64,000 nt of DNA. Origin: Bacteroidia bacterium. GTDB lineage: Bacteria; Bacteroidota; Bacteroidia; Cytophagales; Flammeovirgaceae. Location: NCBI GenBank assembly GCA_030425505.1, contig JAUIAB010000010.1:42794-106793 (forward strand), written 5' to 3'. Shown here in pieces: positions 1 through 7,986 of this stretch. The first letter of the stretch is position 1. Every line of letters begins with the position of its first letter. The notes under the pieces are model-generated. The model did not search any database, was not told where the DNA came from, and saw nothing but the letters and a program-made list of their open reading frames with translations. A program made the position numbers and the translations under genes.

Positions 1-743
1 ACTGGAGACCTCTGCATAAAATCGGCACTAACCGTGCAGAAAGCCCCACCACATTCATTTAAAACCTTCATCCCCCGGTTATAAGAAGCAACTAGAGTTC
101 CCTCTGTGGTAGCCAGAGGAATAAAGAATTTTCCTTGTGCGAACTCACCATTCACTTCTATTGGACCTGCTATTCCTACAGGCACTTGAGAAACGCCAAT
201 AAAATGTTCAGTATTTCCCTCACATATATGAGGGTCAAAAGAATATTTGTAAAGGTGTTTTAGCTTATTGTTAACTATGCTATTGACAAAATCCTGTCTT
301 TCAATAATGGCTTTTTCCTGATAATCATCTTCACTATTTCTAGGAATTTTAGATTCGTTATTTAAAGGCTCTATCCCACCTAATATATCTTCAAACTCTA
401 TTTTAAGAACTCCCTGAGGGCTTGAGTTTATCTTAAATTTAACTTTAACAATATCTCCTTCTTTTAATGTTGTACTATGCACTTTAATTTTTAATACTTT
501 CTTTAAAGGAAAGAGGACTGGATGTTCTTCAGAAACTTCATTTCCCTTTATTTCTTTCTCCTCATTTTCAATGATAGAGACTTTACTTTTCTCTATTACC
601 TGATTGTTTACTTCAAAAGTATCTATCCCGATTAGATTACTATTCTGAAGTCTATTTTTAATTAAAAAAGAAAACCCTTCTTCTGAAAGAGAAAGAGTTT
701 TTTTTGTGTATAGCTTGTTTAATAAAAAAGATGGTATAAACAT
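1..743 (-). CDS. mvaA: HMG-CoA reductase, N-terminal part (gene runs off the left edge)
   Basis: The first 247 codons are visible; the C-terminal half lies outside the window. HMG-CoA reductase makes mevalonate from HMG-CoA with NAD(P)H. Residues 188-194 read PVGIAGP and residues 211-215 read ATTEG, the family's substrate-binding and catalytic-Glu segments (E214), followed by LVASYNRGMK. Residues 1-150 are an extension that is not the catalytic core; it resembles a small domain seen ahead of some bacterial reductases, but I cannot name it. The ATG at 743 is the only one before the upstream stop at 789-791. The enzyme assignment is secure from motifs; whether it serves a full mevalonate pathway cannot be seen here, and the MEP enzyme Dxr is encoded at 60961-62106. 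Confidence 0.88.
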   Translation of the reverse strand, partial: MFIPSFLLNKLYTKKTLSLSEEGFSFLIKNRLQNSNLIGIDTFEVNNQVIEKSKVSIIENEEKEIKGNEVSEEHPVLFPLKKVLKIKVHSTTLKEGDIVKVKFKINSSPQGVLKIEFEDILGGIEPLNNESKIPRNSEDDYQEKAIIERQDFVNSIVNNKLKHLYKYSFDPHICEGNTEHFIGVSQVPVGIAGPIEVNGEFAQGKFFIPLATTEGTLVASYNRGMKVLNECGGAFCTVSADFMQRSP

Positions 744-898
744 TTTATATCGTATAACCCCATTTTCAGTTACACAAAAACTGCTACTTTAATACTTATT
801 ACTAAACACTAGTGCATAAGATTTTGTGCAACACCTTCATAGGTTTTGAACCTCAAAGTTAATTAAGAACTTAGAGGCTTTCATCTTTTTCTTGCTTT

Positions 899-1627
899 TT
901 ACTTTCCTGCTTCGGAAGGAGTTCCTTGCTCTACAACAAGTTTGAAACCTACTCCATGCACATTTATAATCTTAAGAGAACTGTCTTCATCCAAATATTT
1001 TCTTAGTTTCGAAAGAAATACATCTAAACTTCTTGCTTTAAAGTAATCATCTGACCCCCAAACTTCTTTTAGAATGAGCTCCTTTCTTGTAATTTCATTT
1101 TTGTTAAGGCTGAGATATCTGAGTAAATCAGACTCACGCGTGGTTAATTTTCTTTTATTACCTTTAAGAGAAAGGGTTCTTATATTGTAATTAAATGTAT
1201 AGTTTCCTAATCTTATATTAGAATAATCAATATTTAGGTTTTTTTGTGGTTTGTGATTCTGCCTTCTAAGAATAGCTTCAATTCTAAGGACAAGTTCTTC
1301 GTGGTTTACTGGTTTGTTTATATAATCATCTGCACCAAGTTTAAAAGCGTTGATTTTGTCATGATCCATGTCATTTGAGGTAATGAACAGTATTGGAATA
1401 AATGAATCAAGAGCCCTTATTTCTTCAGCTAGATCAAAACCATTTTTAAAAGGCATCATAACATCTAGTAAACAAACATCGTATTCGTATTTTTGAAAAC
1501 TATATAACCCAGCATTACCATCACTACAGTGAGTTACCCTAAACCCCTGTGGTTCAAGATGTTTTTTGATAAGTGTTGCTGAAACTCTATCATCTTCTAC
1601 GAGTAGTACCTTGATGTTATTTGCCAT
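899..1627 (-). CDS. OmpR/RprY-like response regulator, orphan
   Basis: A 242-aa DNA-binding response regulator. The receiver domain (about 1-120) has the acidic pocket E11/D12, phospho-acceptor D55 in LLDVMMP, T83 and K105 in YINKP. A winged-helix domain follows (about 135-235) with the OmpR signature TTRESDLLRYL and a final VHGVGFKL. I start it at the ATG at 1627 (MANNIKVLLVEDD); an in-frame TTG four codons upstream is less likely. It resembles Bacteroides RprY in layout. No sensor kinase gene is adjacent, so its partner is elsewhere. It lies divergently from uvrA across a 240-bp spacer. Confidence 0.9.
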   Translation of the reverse strand: MANNIKVLLVEDDRVSATLIKKHLEPQGFRVTHCSDGNAGLYSFQKYEYDVCLLDVMMPFKNGFDLAEEIRALDSFIPILFITSNDMDHDKINAFKLGADDYINKPVNHEELVLRIEAILRRQNHKPQKNLNIDYSNIRLGNYTFNYNIRTLSLKGNKRKLTTRESDLLRYLSLNKNEITRKELILKEVWGSDDYFKARSLDVFLSKLRKYLDEDSSLKIINVHGVGFKLVVEQGTPSEAGK

Positions 1628-1845
1628 ATTTTCTCTCAACTAAAAACCTAACTTCTTCTTTTTACGGCATAACCTCATTTCTCAATGGTTGTTATAGTTC
1701 TATTACTAATGACTAATTACTTATGTAATAAACACACTATTTTTTAACTTTTTAAGTATAACTCTTTTTTTCAAAAACTATTATATGACATTGTTTTTGC
1801 TATTTATTTAAAATTCACTTAAAACCAATGTAGATTTACTAAAGT

Positions 1846-1853
1846 TATATTTG
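1846..1853 (+). promoter_or_regulatory. -7 promoter element of uvrA
   Basis: TATATTTG fits the Bacteroidota sigma consensus TAnnTTTG and lies 16 bp before the uvrA start, giving a very short leader. I see no clear -33 TTG at the usual distance. Confidence 0.5.
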
Positions 1854-1869
1854 AGTTAATATAGCTAAA

Positions 1870-4743
1870 ATGAAGACATTGGAAAAGGAAATAAAAACCT
1901 TAAATCATAACAAAGAAAAAAACTCTTACATAGAAGTATGGGGAGCAAGGGAGCATAACCTTAAAGATATTAATGTAAAAATTCCGAGGAATCAGCTAGT
2001 AATTATCACAGGCATTAGTGGTAGTGGAAAATCATCTCTGGCTTTTGATACGATACATGCTGAGGGGCAGAGAAGATATATGGAGAGTTTTTCTGCCTAT
2101 GCAAGATCTTTTATAGGCAATATGGAAAGACCTGATGTAGATAAAATTAGTGGTTTAAGCCCAGTTATTTCTATTGAACAAAAAACTACTTCTAAAAACC
2201 CTCGATCTACCGTTGGTACTGTTACAGAGATCTATGATTTTATGCGTCTTCTTTTTGCAAGAGCTGGCGAGGCATTTTCCTATGTAACTGGAGAAAGGAT
2301 GGAAAAGCTAAGCGAAGATCAAATCATTGATCAGATTAAAGAAGCCTACTATGGAGAAAGGATTACTATTCTAGCACCCGTTATCAAAGGGAGGAAAGGT
2401 CATTACAGAGAGCTATTTGTACAAATTAGAAAGCAAGGCTTTTTAAAAGTAAGGGTTGATGGAGAAGTAGTGGAGCTTGCGCCAAAAATGCAGGTTGATC
2501 GATACAAGACACACGATATAGAAATAGTTATAGACAGATTGTCGCTGAATAAAGACAATGAAAGTAGACTAAAAGACTCCATAAAATCTGCTTTAGTAAT
2601 TGGAAAAGGCTCTTTATCAATTCTGAAAAATACTACTGATAGTAAAAGTGTAACCAGAAATTTTTCTAAGTCTTTAATGTGTCCAACTTCGGGAATTTCA
2701 TACGAAGAACCAGCTCCTAATTCGTTTTCATTCAACTCTCCATACGGTGCTTGCCCTAAATGTAATGGGCTGGGAATAATAGAGGAGATTACAGAAGATT
2801 TATTAATACCAGATAGAAACCTTAGCATTAGTAGAGGAGGCTTAGCACCTTTAGGAGAATATCGGGATATATGGATTTTTAAGAAAATAGAAGCTTTTTT
2901 AAAAAAGCGAAAACTAAATATTAGTACTCCTATCAAAAAAATCCCGGAAGATATATTGCAAAAACTTCTGCATGGCTCTGATGAAACAGTTTCAGTAAAG
3001 TCCGTAAAGTATCCTGGCTCTAACTGGGAAGTTCAATTTGAGGGCATCATTCCTTTTATGAAAAAACGACAAGAAGAAGGCTCGGAAAAAATAGGTCAGT
3101 GGGTAGAAGATTTTTTAGAAGTAAAAGTATGCCCTTCGTGTAATGGTGCTCGGTTAAAAAAAGAATCCCTTCATTTTAAGGTTGCTGAAAAAAATATAGC
3201 TGAATTAGCACAGCTGAATATTCAACATCTATTTGGCTGGTTTGAAAACCTTGAGGAAAGACTATCTGAACGTCAGGTTAAAATCGCAACAGGTATATTA
3301 AAAGAAATTAGAAAGAGAATATTATTTCTTTTGGATGTTGGCTTGTACTATTTAGATCTGAACCGCCCTTTAAAAACTCTCTCTGGAGGAGAGGCTCAAC
3401 GAATTAGGTTAGCAACTCAAATTGGTACACAACTCACCAATGTGTTATACATTTTAGATGAACCAAGTATTGGGCTTCATCAAAGAGATAATGTAAAACT
3501 TATTGAAGCATTAAAAAAGCTACGAGACTTAGGAAACTCTGTTATTGTTGTTGAGCATGACAAAGAGATGATGCTAGAAGCGGATTATGTTATCGATATT
3601 GGACCTGGTGCTGGGGTACATGGTGGTAAAGTTGTAGCTGACGGAACTCCAAAAGAGTTTATTCAAAAAAACTCTACTACAGCAAAATATTTGGTAGGGG
3701 AGCTTAGCATCGAAGTACCAAAGAAAAAAAGAAAAGGTTCTGGAAAAAAACTTGAGTTGAAAGGAGCTATAGGCAATAATCTTAAAAACTTGGATGCAGA
3801 GTTTCCACTTGGTCAAATGATCTGTGTAACTGGAGTTTCTGGAAGTGGTAAATCAACTTTGATTCATGATACTCTATATCCAATCCTGAAAAAAGAGTTT
3901 TATAAGTCTAAGAAAGAGCCTCTGGCTTATAAGCAGGTCAAAGGTTTAGAGCATATTGACAAAGTTATTGAGGTAGATCAGTCACCTATTGGAAGAACTC
4001 CTCGATCTAATCCTGCAACGTATACAGGTATGTTTACAGATATACGAGCTCTTTTTTCTGAACTTCCTGAAGCAAAAATACGGGGTTACAAGCCTGGACG
4101 GTTTTCTTTTAATGTTAAAGGAGGAAGGTGTGAAGACTGCCAGGGAGGTGGTAAAAAACTGATCGAAATGGATTTTTTACCTGATGTATATATTGACTGC
4201 GAAAAATGTCGAGGAAAAAGGTATAATAGAGAAACTTTGGAAGTACGGTTTAAAGGGAAGTCTATAGCAGATGTATTGGATATGACTGTCGATCAGGCAG
4301 TGGACTTTTTTGCGGCTCAGCCCAAAATTTTGCGACGAGTAAGTGCTTTGCAAAAAGTTGGCTTAGGCTATATTTCTCTCGGTCAGCATGCCACCACTTT
4401 ATCTGGCGGAGAAGCCCAAAGAGTAAAGCTTGCTTCTGAACTTTCTAAGAAGGATACTGGAAAAACTTTTTACATATTAGATGAGCCTTCTACAGGTTTA
4501 CACTTTCAGGACATACAACACTTGCTCAATGTACTTCATAATTTAGTTGATAAGGGTAATACGGTTTTGATTATTGAGCATAATTTAGATATTATTAAAG
4601 TAGCAGATTACATTATTGATTTGGGAGTAGAAGGAGGTAATGCTGGTGGGCAGTTAGTAGCTAAAGGTACTCCAAAAGAAATTGCTATGAATAGAGACAG
4701 TTATACTGGCAAGTTTTTAAAATCAGAACTTGGTTTATCCTAA
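1870..4743 (+). CDS. uvrA: Excinuclease ABC subunit A
   Basis: A 957-aa UvrA, the damage-recognition ATPase of nucleotide excision repair, acting with UvrB as a dimer on DNA. Two ABC cassettes are complete: Walker A GISGSGKSS from residue 48 and GVSGSGKST from residue 655, signatures LSGGEAQRIRL and LSGGEAQRVKL, Walker B YILDEPS twice. The C-terminal zinc module is intact (CEDC, then CEKC). The first zinc module reads CPTSG followed by CPKC, so the second Cys of the first pair is Ser; I believe this is common in Bacteroidota UvrA. Length is normal. It stands alone, convergent with the next gene 10 bp away. Confidence 0.97.
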   Translation: MKTLEKEIKTLNHNKEKNSYIEVWGAREHNLKDINVKIPRNQLVIITGISGSGKSSLAFDTIHAEGQRRYMESFSAYARSFIGNMERPDVDKISGLSPVISIEQKTTSKNPRSTVGTVTEIYDFMRLLFARAGEAFSYVTGERMEKLSEDQIIDQIKEAYYGERITILAPVIKGRKGHYRELFVQIRKQGFLKVRVDGEVVELAPKMQVDRYKTHDIEIVIDRLSLNKDNESRLKDSIKSALVIGKGSLSILKNTTDSKSVTRNFSKSLMCPTSGISYEEPAPNSFSFNSPYGACPKCNGLGIIEEITEDLLIPDRNLSISRGGLAPLGEYRDIWIFKKIEAFLKKRKLNISTPIKKIPEDILQKLLHGSDETVSVKSVKYPGSNWEVQFEGIIPFMKKRQEEGSEKIGQWVEDFLEVKVCPSCNGARLKKESLHFKVAEKNIAELAQLNIQHLFGWFENLEERLSERQVKIATGILKEIRKRILFLLDVGLYYLDLNRPLKTLSGGEAQRIRLATQIGTQLTNVLYILDEPSIGLHQRDNVKLIEALKKLRDLGNSVIVVEHDKEMMLEADYVIDIGPGAGVHGGKVVADGTPKEFIQKNSTTAKYLVGELSIEVPKKKRKGSGKKLELKGAIGNNLKNLDAEFPLGQMICVTGVSGSGKSTLIHDTLYPILKKEFYKSKKEPLAYKQVKGLEHIDKVIEVDQSPIGRTPRSNPATYTGMFTDIRALFSELPEAKIRGYKPGRFSFNVKGGRCEDCQGGGKKLIEMDFLPDVYIDCEKCRGKRYNRETLEVRFKGKSIADVLDMTVDQAVDFFAAQPKILRRVSALQKVGLGYISLGQHATTLSGGEAQRVKLASELSKKDTGKTFYILDEPSTGLHFQDIQHLLNVLHNLVDKGNTVLIIEHNLDIIKVADYIIDLGVEGGNAGGQLVAKGTPKEIAMNRDSYTGKFLKSELGLS

Positions 4744-4753
4744 TACTAGTATG

Positions 4754-5248
4754 TCACTGAGGTAAGTTTCCTAAATCGAGTGACTGAACAATGGAAAGCA
4801 TTAAATCTTCTGAACACTTTTTACAGCTGGCTGTTACAACAAAACTTTCATGAACTCCCATAAATAACTCTACCCTTTCTTTTTTTTTGTTTATACCTAT
4901 CCAACAGGGAAAGGTATCAATAGTAGAGGTATAGGCTTTCTGGTCATCCGTATTAATAGACATTTTAGCTCTCCATACACCAGATATAGACTCATAAATA
5001 TGTGTTGTTAAAGAGTAGTCAAACATTGTTATTTCTAACTCTTGATTATTTTTTTTATACTTTTTAGATATCATAGAGTAGGAGTTTTCTTTTACTTCAA
5101 TCGTAACTCCTTCAGCTTTTCCTTCTAATAGAAACCCTTCTACGGATTCTGGTAAATATTGCGATAGTTTAGAATGATGCATTACCTGTTGAGAGTATCC
5201 ACTTAGAATTCCAAGCCAGAAAAATACAGTAAGGACTAACTTATTCAT
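4754..5248 (-). CDS. Exported protein of unknown function
   Basis: A 164-aa protein with a clear signal peptide (MNKLVLTVFFWLGILSGYSQ, cleavage near residue 20). The mature part has the pattern LPESVEGFLLEGKAEG, then a beta-rich stretch and a CKKC motif near the C-terminus, where two cysteines could form a disulfide or bind metal. The layout resembles small periplasmic proteins of Cytophagales that begin with a lipid- or LPP-like 'LP..I.GF' segment, but I do not recognise a named family. It is followed by another unknown envelope protein on the same strand (45-bp gap). Confidence 0.7.
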   Translation of the reverse strand: MNKLVLTVFFWLGILSGYSQQVMHHSKLSQYLPESVEGFLLEGKAEGVTIEVKENSYSMISKKYKKNNQELEITMFDYSLTTHIYESISGVWRAKMSINTDDQKAYTSTIDTFPCWIGINKKKERVELFMGVHESFVVTASCKKCSEDLMLSIVQSLDLGNLPQ

Positions 5249-5292
5249 GTTGTAGTTTCAAAGGAGTGATGTTTATATATTTTCTTTAAAGA

Positions 5293-5775
5293 TTAAAACT
5301 TTTTCTCAAAAACCTCTTTGGCAGCAAAAGCACCTGCATAATCTTTGGTGTGCAAAAAGGATAAAACTGAACTCTTTTTCTTTTTTCTAGTTTTACTTTT
5401 TACCTTTTTCACAGGTTTCTTAACTTCTTTTTCTAGAACAATAGCGTTCTTAACAGGTTTTATTTTTTCATTCTTGCTGAAAACCTCTTTCTTTTTCTCA
5501 AATACTTGTTTTTTGGTTTCAAAACTTTTATTGAAAGTTTTCGTCGATTCTTCAAACTGTTCAAGTATTTCATCTAACGGATTCTTCCAAGGGTCGCTCT
5601 TTTGCAATGGCTTGGAAGCTTTTTTTTCTTCATTAATAGTTATTTGTTTAGCAGTATGTTGAGGTCGTGACACAACCTTTCTTTTTGACTTCAGTGGTTT
5701 TTTCTTCTTTCCAGAAAAAAGAAAGTACAATATCAAGCCCGCTATTGGGGCAATAAACTCCATTATATCATCCAT
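5293..5775 (-). CDS. Small membrane-anchored, Lys-rich protein, unknown
   Basis: 160 aa. One hydrophobic segment at residues 6-20 (FIAPIAGLILYFLF) is followed at once by GKKKKP, so the positive-inside rule puts the long basic tail in the cytoplasm. The rest is Lys/Glu-rich, low-complexity and probably disordered or coiled (KKQVFEKKKEVFSKNEK). A short ordered C-terminus (SVLSFLHTKDYAGAFAAKEVF) may be the conserved part. The last 25 residues resemble tails of other small Cytophagales membrane proteins. Function unknown; it could be a scaffold or simply a nucleic-acid-binding anchor. Confidence 0.65.
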   Translation of the reverse strand: MDDIMEFIAPIAGLILYFLFSGKKKKPLKSKRKVVSRPQHTAKQITINEEKKASKPLQKSDPWKNPLDEILEQFEESTKTFNKSFETKKQVFEKKKEVFSKNEKIKPVKNAIVLEKEVKKPVKKVKSKTRKKKKSSVLSFLHTKDYAGAFAAKEVFEKKF

Positions 5776-5888
5776 AAAAGCTAACTGCTTTGCTCTTTGT
5801 TTTTCTAACTAGTGATGAGTGACTACAAAAGAAACATTATTTATTTGAATTATACCAACTTGTTCTTTGATAACTTCTATGTTATAAT

Positions 5889-6302
5889 CTAGCAAAATTC
5901 TTCGAAAACTCCTATCAGGTGTTCTGCTATTGTTTCTGCAGAGTTTCCTTCAATATGGTGTCTTTCTACAAGATGAACTAATTCACCATCTCTAAATAGC
6001 GCTATTGAAGGTGAAGAAGGAGGATAAGGCAACATGTGTTCTCTTGCTTTTTCTGTAGCTTCCTTGTCAACGCCTGCAAATACTGTCCCGAGTTTAGATG
6101 GTCTTTTCTTAGTTTTAGATAATGCCTGCATAACTCCAGGTCTCGCAGAACCTGCTGCACACCCACACACTGAATTAACTACTACTAATGTTGTTCCTTC
6201 ACCTTGTATAAACTGATCTACTTCTTCACTTGAAGTAAGATCTGAGAAACCATTGGAGGTTAACTCATTTTTCATAGGTGTTATTAATTCGACTGGATAC
6301 AT
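5889..6302 (-). CDS. BrxA/BrxB-type bacilliredoxin (DUF1094 family)
   Basis: A 137-aa protein of the YphP/YqiW family. The active-site CxC motif is at C46-G-C48 in NSVCGCAAGSARPG, the hallmark of bacilliredoxins, which remove bacillithiol from S-bacillithiolated proteins in the cytosol. Length and the tail HHIEGNSAETIAEHL match the family. It lies upstream in map order of an AhpC/AhpD pair, suggesting a locus for oxidative thiol stress, although the 214-bp gap with a terminator means a separate transcript. Bacillithiol synthesis genes are not in this window. Confidence 0.93.
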   Translation of the reverse strand: MYPVELITPMKNELTSNGFSDLTSSEEVDQFIQGEGTTLVVVNSVCGCAAGSARPGVMQALSKTKKRPSKLGTVFAGVDKEATEKAREHMLPYPPSSPSIALFRDGELVHLVERHHIEGNSAETIAEHLIGVFEEFC

Positions 6303-6446
6303 ATTTTATTATTGTTTAAATACTTAACTAATAAATAATTTCTAAAGTTTTAACACAAAGTATTAAAATACCTAAATCAGAACTCAATATTTTGTTTAAT
6401 CAAAGATACTATAACTCCTATGATTCTTTCTCATTTGAGAGTTTGA

Positions 6447-6481
6447 ATAAAAACTTGCCCCACCTCTTCTTGGCTGGGGCA
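6447..6481 (-). terminator. Rho-independent terminator after ahpD
   Basis: Perfect 7-bp stem TGCCCCA (6456-6462) with TGGGGCA (6475-6481) and a 12-nt loop. Read on the minus strand, the stem is followed by AAGTTTTTATT. It ends the ahpC-ahpD transcript 36 bp past the ahpD stop. Confidence 0.85.
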
Positions 6482-6516
6482 TTGGTATTTTAAGGGTTTT
6501 ATGTGGCTTACAGTAA

Positions 6517-7107
6517 CTACCTTACTATTTTAGTAAAACCAACAACAACAGTAGCTAGTTTAATTGCATCAAAAATTCTTTCCTCACTAGTTCCTATTTT
6601 GATGAGTGAGTTTTCGTGTGACCTAACGCATGCCTCACAACCATTAATAGCACTTACTGCCAGGCTCATTAGCTCAAAAAACTCTTTTCCTGTTACAGGT
6701 TTCATCATGATATTCATGCGCATTCTCGCAGGGAGTTGATGGTATTTTTCTTTATCTGCAAAATGGCGAAATCGATACAATACATTATTGCTGCTGAGTA
6801 ATGACGCACAAGCTACAGCTTCTCCTATTTCCTCGTTAGATGCTTCTGAATTCTTACTTCGATTGGTAAAATATTCCATCAGTTTGTCATTATTTTCATT
6901 AGCAGCTGCTGACAACCCCAAAAGTGCTATTTCCTTATCTGTAAGGTAATCGCTTTTTAAGATGCTCTTGAAGTTCATTTTTAAATCTTTCAAGTAGCCA
7001 GATTCAGACTCTGAAAGTAATGACATTGATAAGCTTTGTTCATTTACTGATACTCCTACCACCTCCAGTATTTCTTGCGTTTTTTCGTTTATTGCGATTG
7101 TTTCCAT
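6517..7107 (-). CDS. ahpD: AhpD-like alkylhydroperoxidase (carboxymuconolactone decarboxylase family)
   Basis: 196 aa. The second half carries the AhpD active site: E145, then eleven residues, then C157-x-x-C160 and H164 (GCEACVRSH), the proton-relay layout known from Mycobacterium AhpD. The protein likely reduces the neighbouring peroxiredoxin using dihydrolipoyl-type donors, replacing AhpF. It starts 28 bp after the ahpC stop, so the two form an operon. The first 90 residues are a helical repeat of the same fold that has lost the cysteines, as in other AhpD proteins. Confidence 0.92.
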   Translation of the reverse strand: METIAINEKTQEILEVVGVSVNEQSLSMSLLSESESGYLKDLKMNFKSILKSDYLTDKEIALLGLSAAANENNDKLMEYFTNRSKNSEASNEEIGEAVACASLLSSNNVLYRFRHFADKEKYHQLPARMRMNIMMKPVTGKEFFELMSLAVSAINGCEACVRSHENSLIKIGTSEERIFDAIKLATVVVGFTKIVR

Positions 7108-7135
7108 GTTTTTACTGTTTTAAAATGTGGATTAT

Positions 7136-7690
7136 TTAAGCCTGCAATGTTTCCTGACCTTTTTCCCAATTGCAAGGGCAAAGCTCATCTGTTTGCAAAC
7201 CATCTAGCACTCTTAGCACTTCATTGACATTTCTTCCTACATTGAGGTCATTGACACTTACCCAACGAACAATACCTTGTGGGTCTACAATAAATGTAGC
7301 CCGGTAAGCTACTTTTTCTTTCGATTCTAGTATTCCTAATTCTGCTGCTAAAGATTTAGAGGTATCTGCAATCATTGGGAATCTTAAATTTTTCAAATCT
7401 TCATGATCTTTTCTCCAGGCTAAGTGTACAAACTCTGAGTCTGTAGATGCCCCTAAGAGTTCCGCATCTCTATCTTTAAATTCTTCATACTGATTGTTAA
7501 ACTCAGCTATTTCTGTTGGGCATACAAAGGTGAAGTCTTTAGGCCACCAAAACATAACCATCCACTTTCCTTCTTTTATAAAATCTTGATGCGTGACTTG
7601 TTGAAACTCTTTGCCTTTTTCAGTAGAGATGACAGCTGTTTTGTTAAATTCCGGGAATGAACTTCCAATATTTAATACTCTATTTTCCAT
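7136..7690 (-). CDS. ahpC: AhpC-type 2-Cys peroxiredoxin
   Basis: A 184-aa peroxiredoxin that reduces H2O2 and organic peroxides. The peroxidatic cysteine is C57 in FTFVCPTEI; the C-terminal DELCPCNWEKG supplies C171 and C173. This shortened three-Cys tail is the type found in AhpC proteins that work with AhpD, which agrees with the gene downstream. No ahpF is present. No TAnnTTTG box is obvious upstream, and no OxyR gene is nearby. Confidence 0.96.
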   Translation of the reverse strand: MENRVLNIGSSFPEFNKTAVISTEKGKEFQQVTHQDFIKEGKWMVMFWWPKDFTFVCPTEIAEFNNQYEEFKDRDAELLGASTDSEFVHLAWRKDHEDLKNLRFPMIADTSKSLAAELGILESKEKVAYRATFIVDPQGIVRWVSVNDLNVGRNVNEVLRVLDGLQTDELCPCNWEKGQETLQA

Positions 7691-7866
7691 TTGTTATAGT
7701 TTTAAAAGTTTATTTTTTATTACTCTTACAAAGGAATTGATAATAGAAATATCAATCAAATCAATATTTTTTATGTAGTATAGTTTGTTTCTATAATAAA
7801 GTCATTAAACGCTGGTTTTCAAATAGTTTAATTCGTAATGGGAAGGTTTTTAAAGTTTAAGGTTTT

Positions 7867-7958
7867 TGCACCCTGGGCTTGGAGGTGCATGGCGAGACCG
7901 AAATGGATCTGTGGGTTAGCAGGCTCGCCACGCCGGACGAGCTTTGCGGAAGGATGCC
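7867..7958. other. GC-rich structured intergenic island
   Basis: About 92 bp at roughly 60% G+C by eye, in a spacer and genome that are near 35%. It holds two perfect stems: TGCACC (7867-7872) with GGTGCA (7884-7889), and TGGCGAG (7890-7896) with CTCGCCA (7924-7930), directly abutting. I see no credible reading frame. It could be a dispersed intergenic repeat or a structured RNA; strand is undetermined. No second copy exists in this window. Confidence 0.55.
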
Positions 7959-7986
7959 CTATTTTATTTTAAAGAGAAACAGGAGT

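Noticed and set aside
2403..2936. 177-codon minus-strand open frame inside uvrA
   Set aside because: It lies wholly within the conserved uvrA coding region, has no domain features, and reads as the antisense of it.
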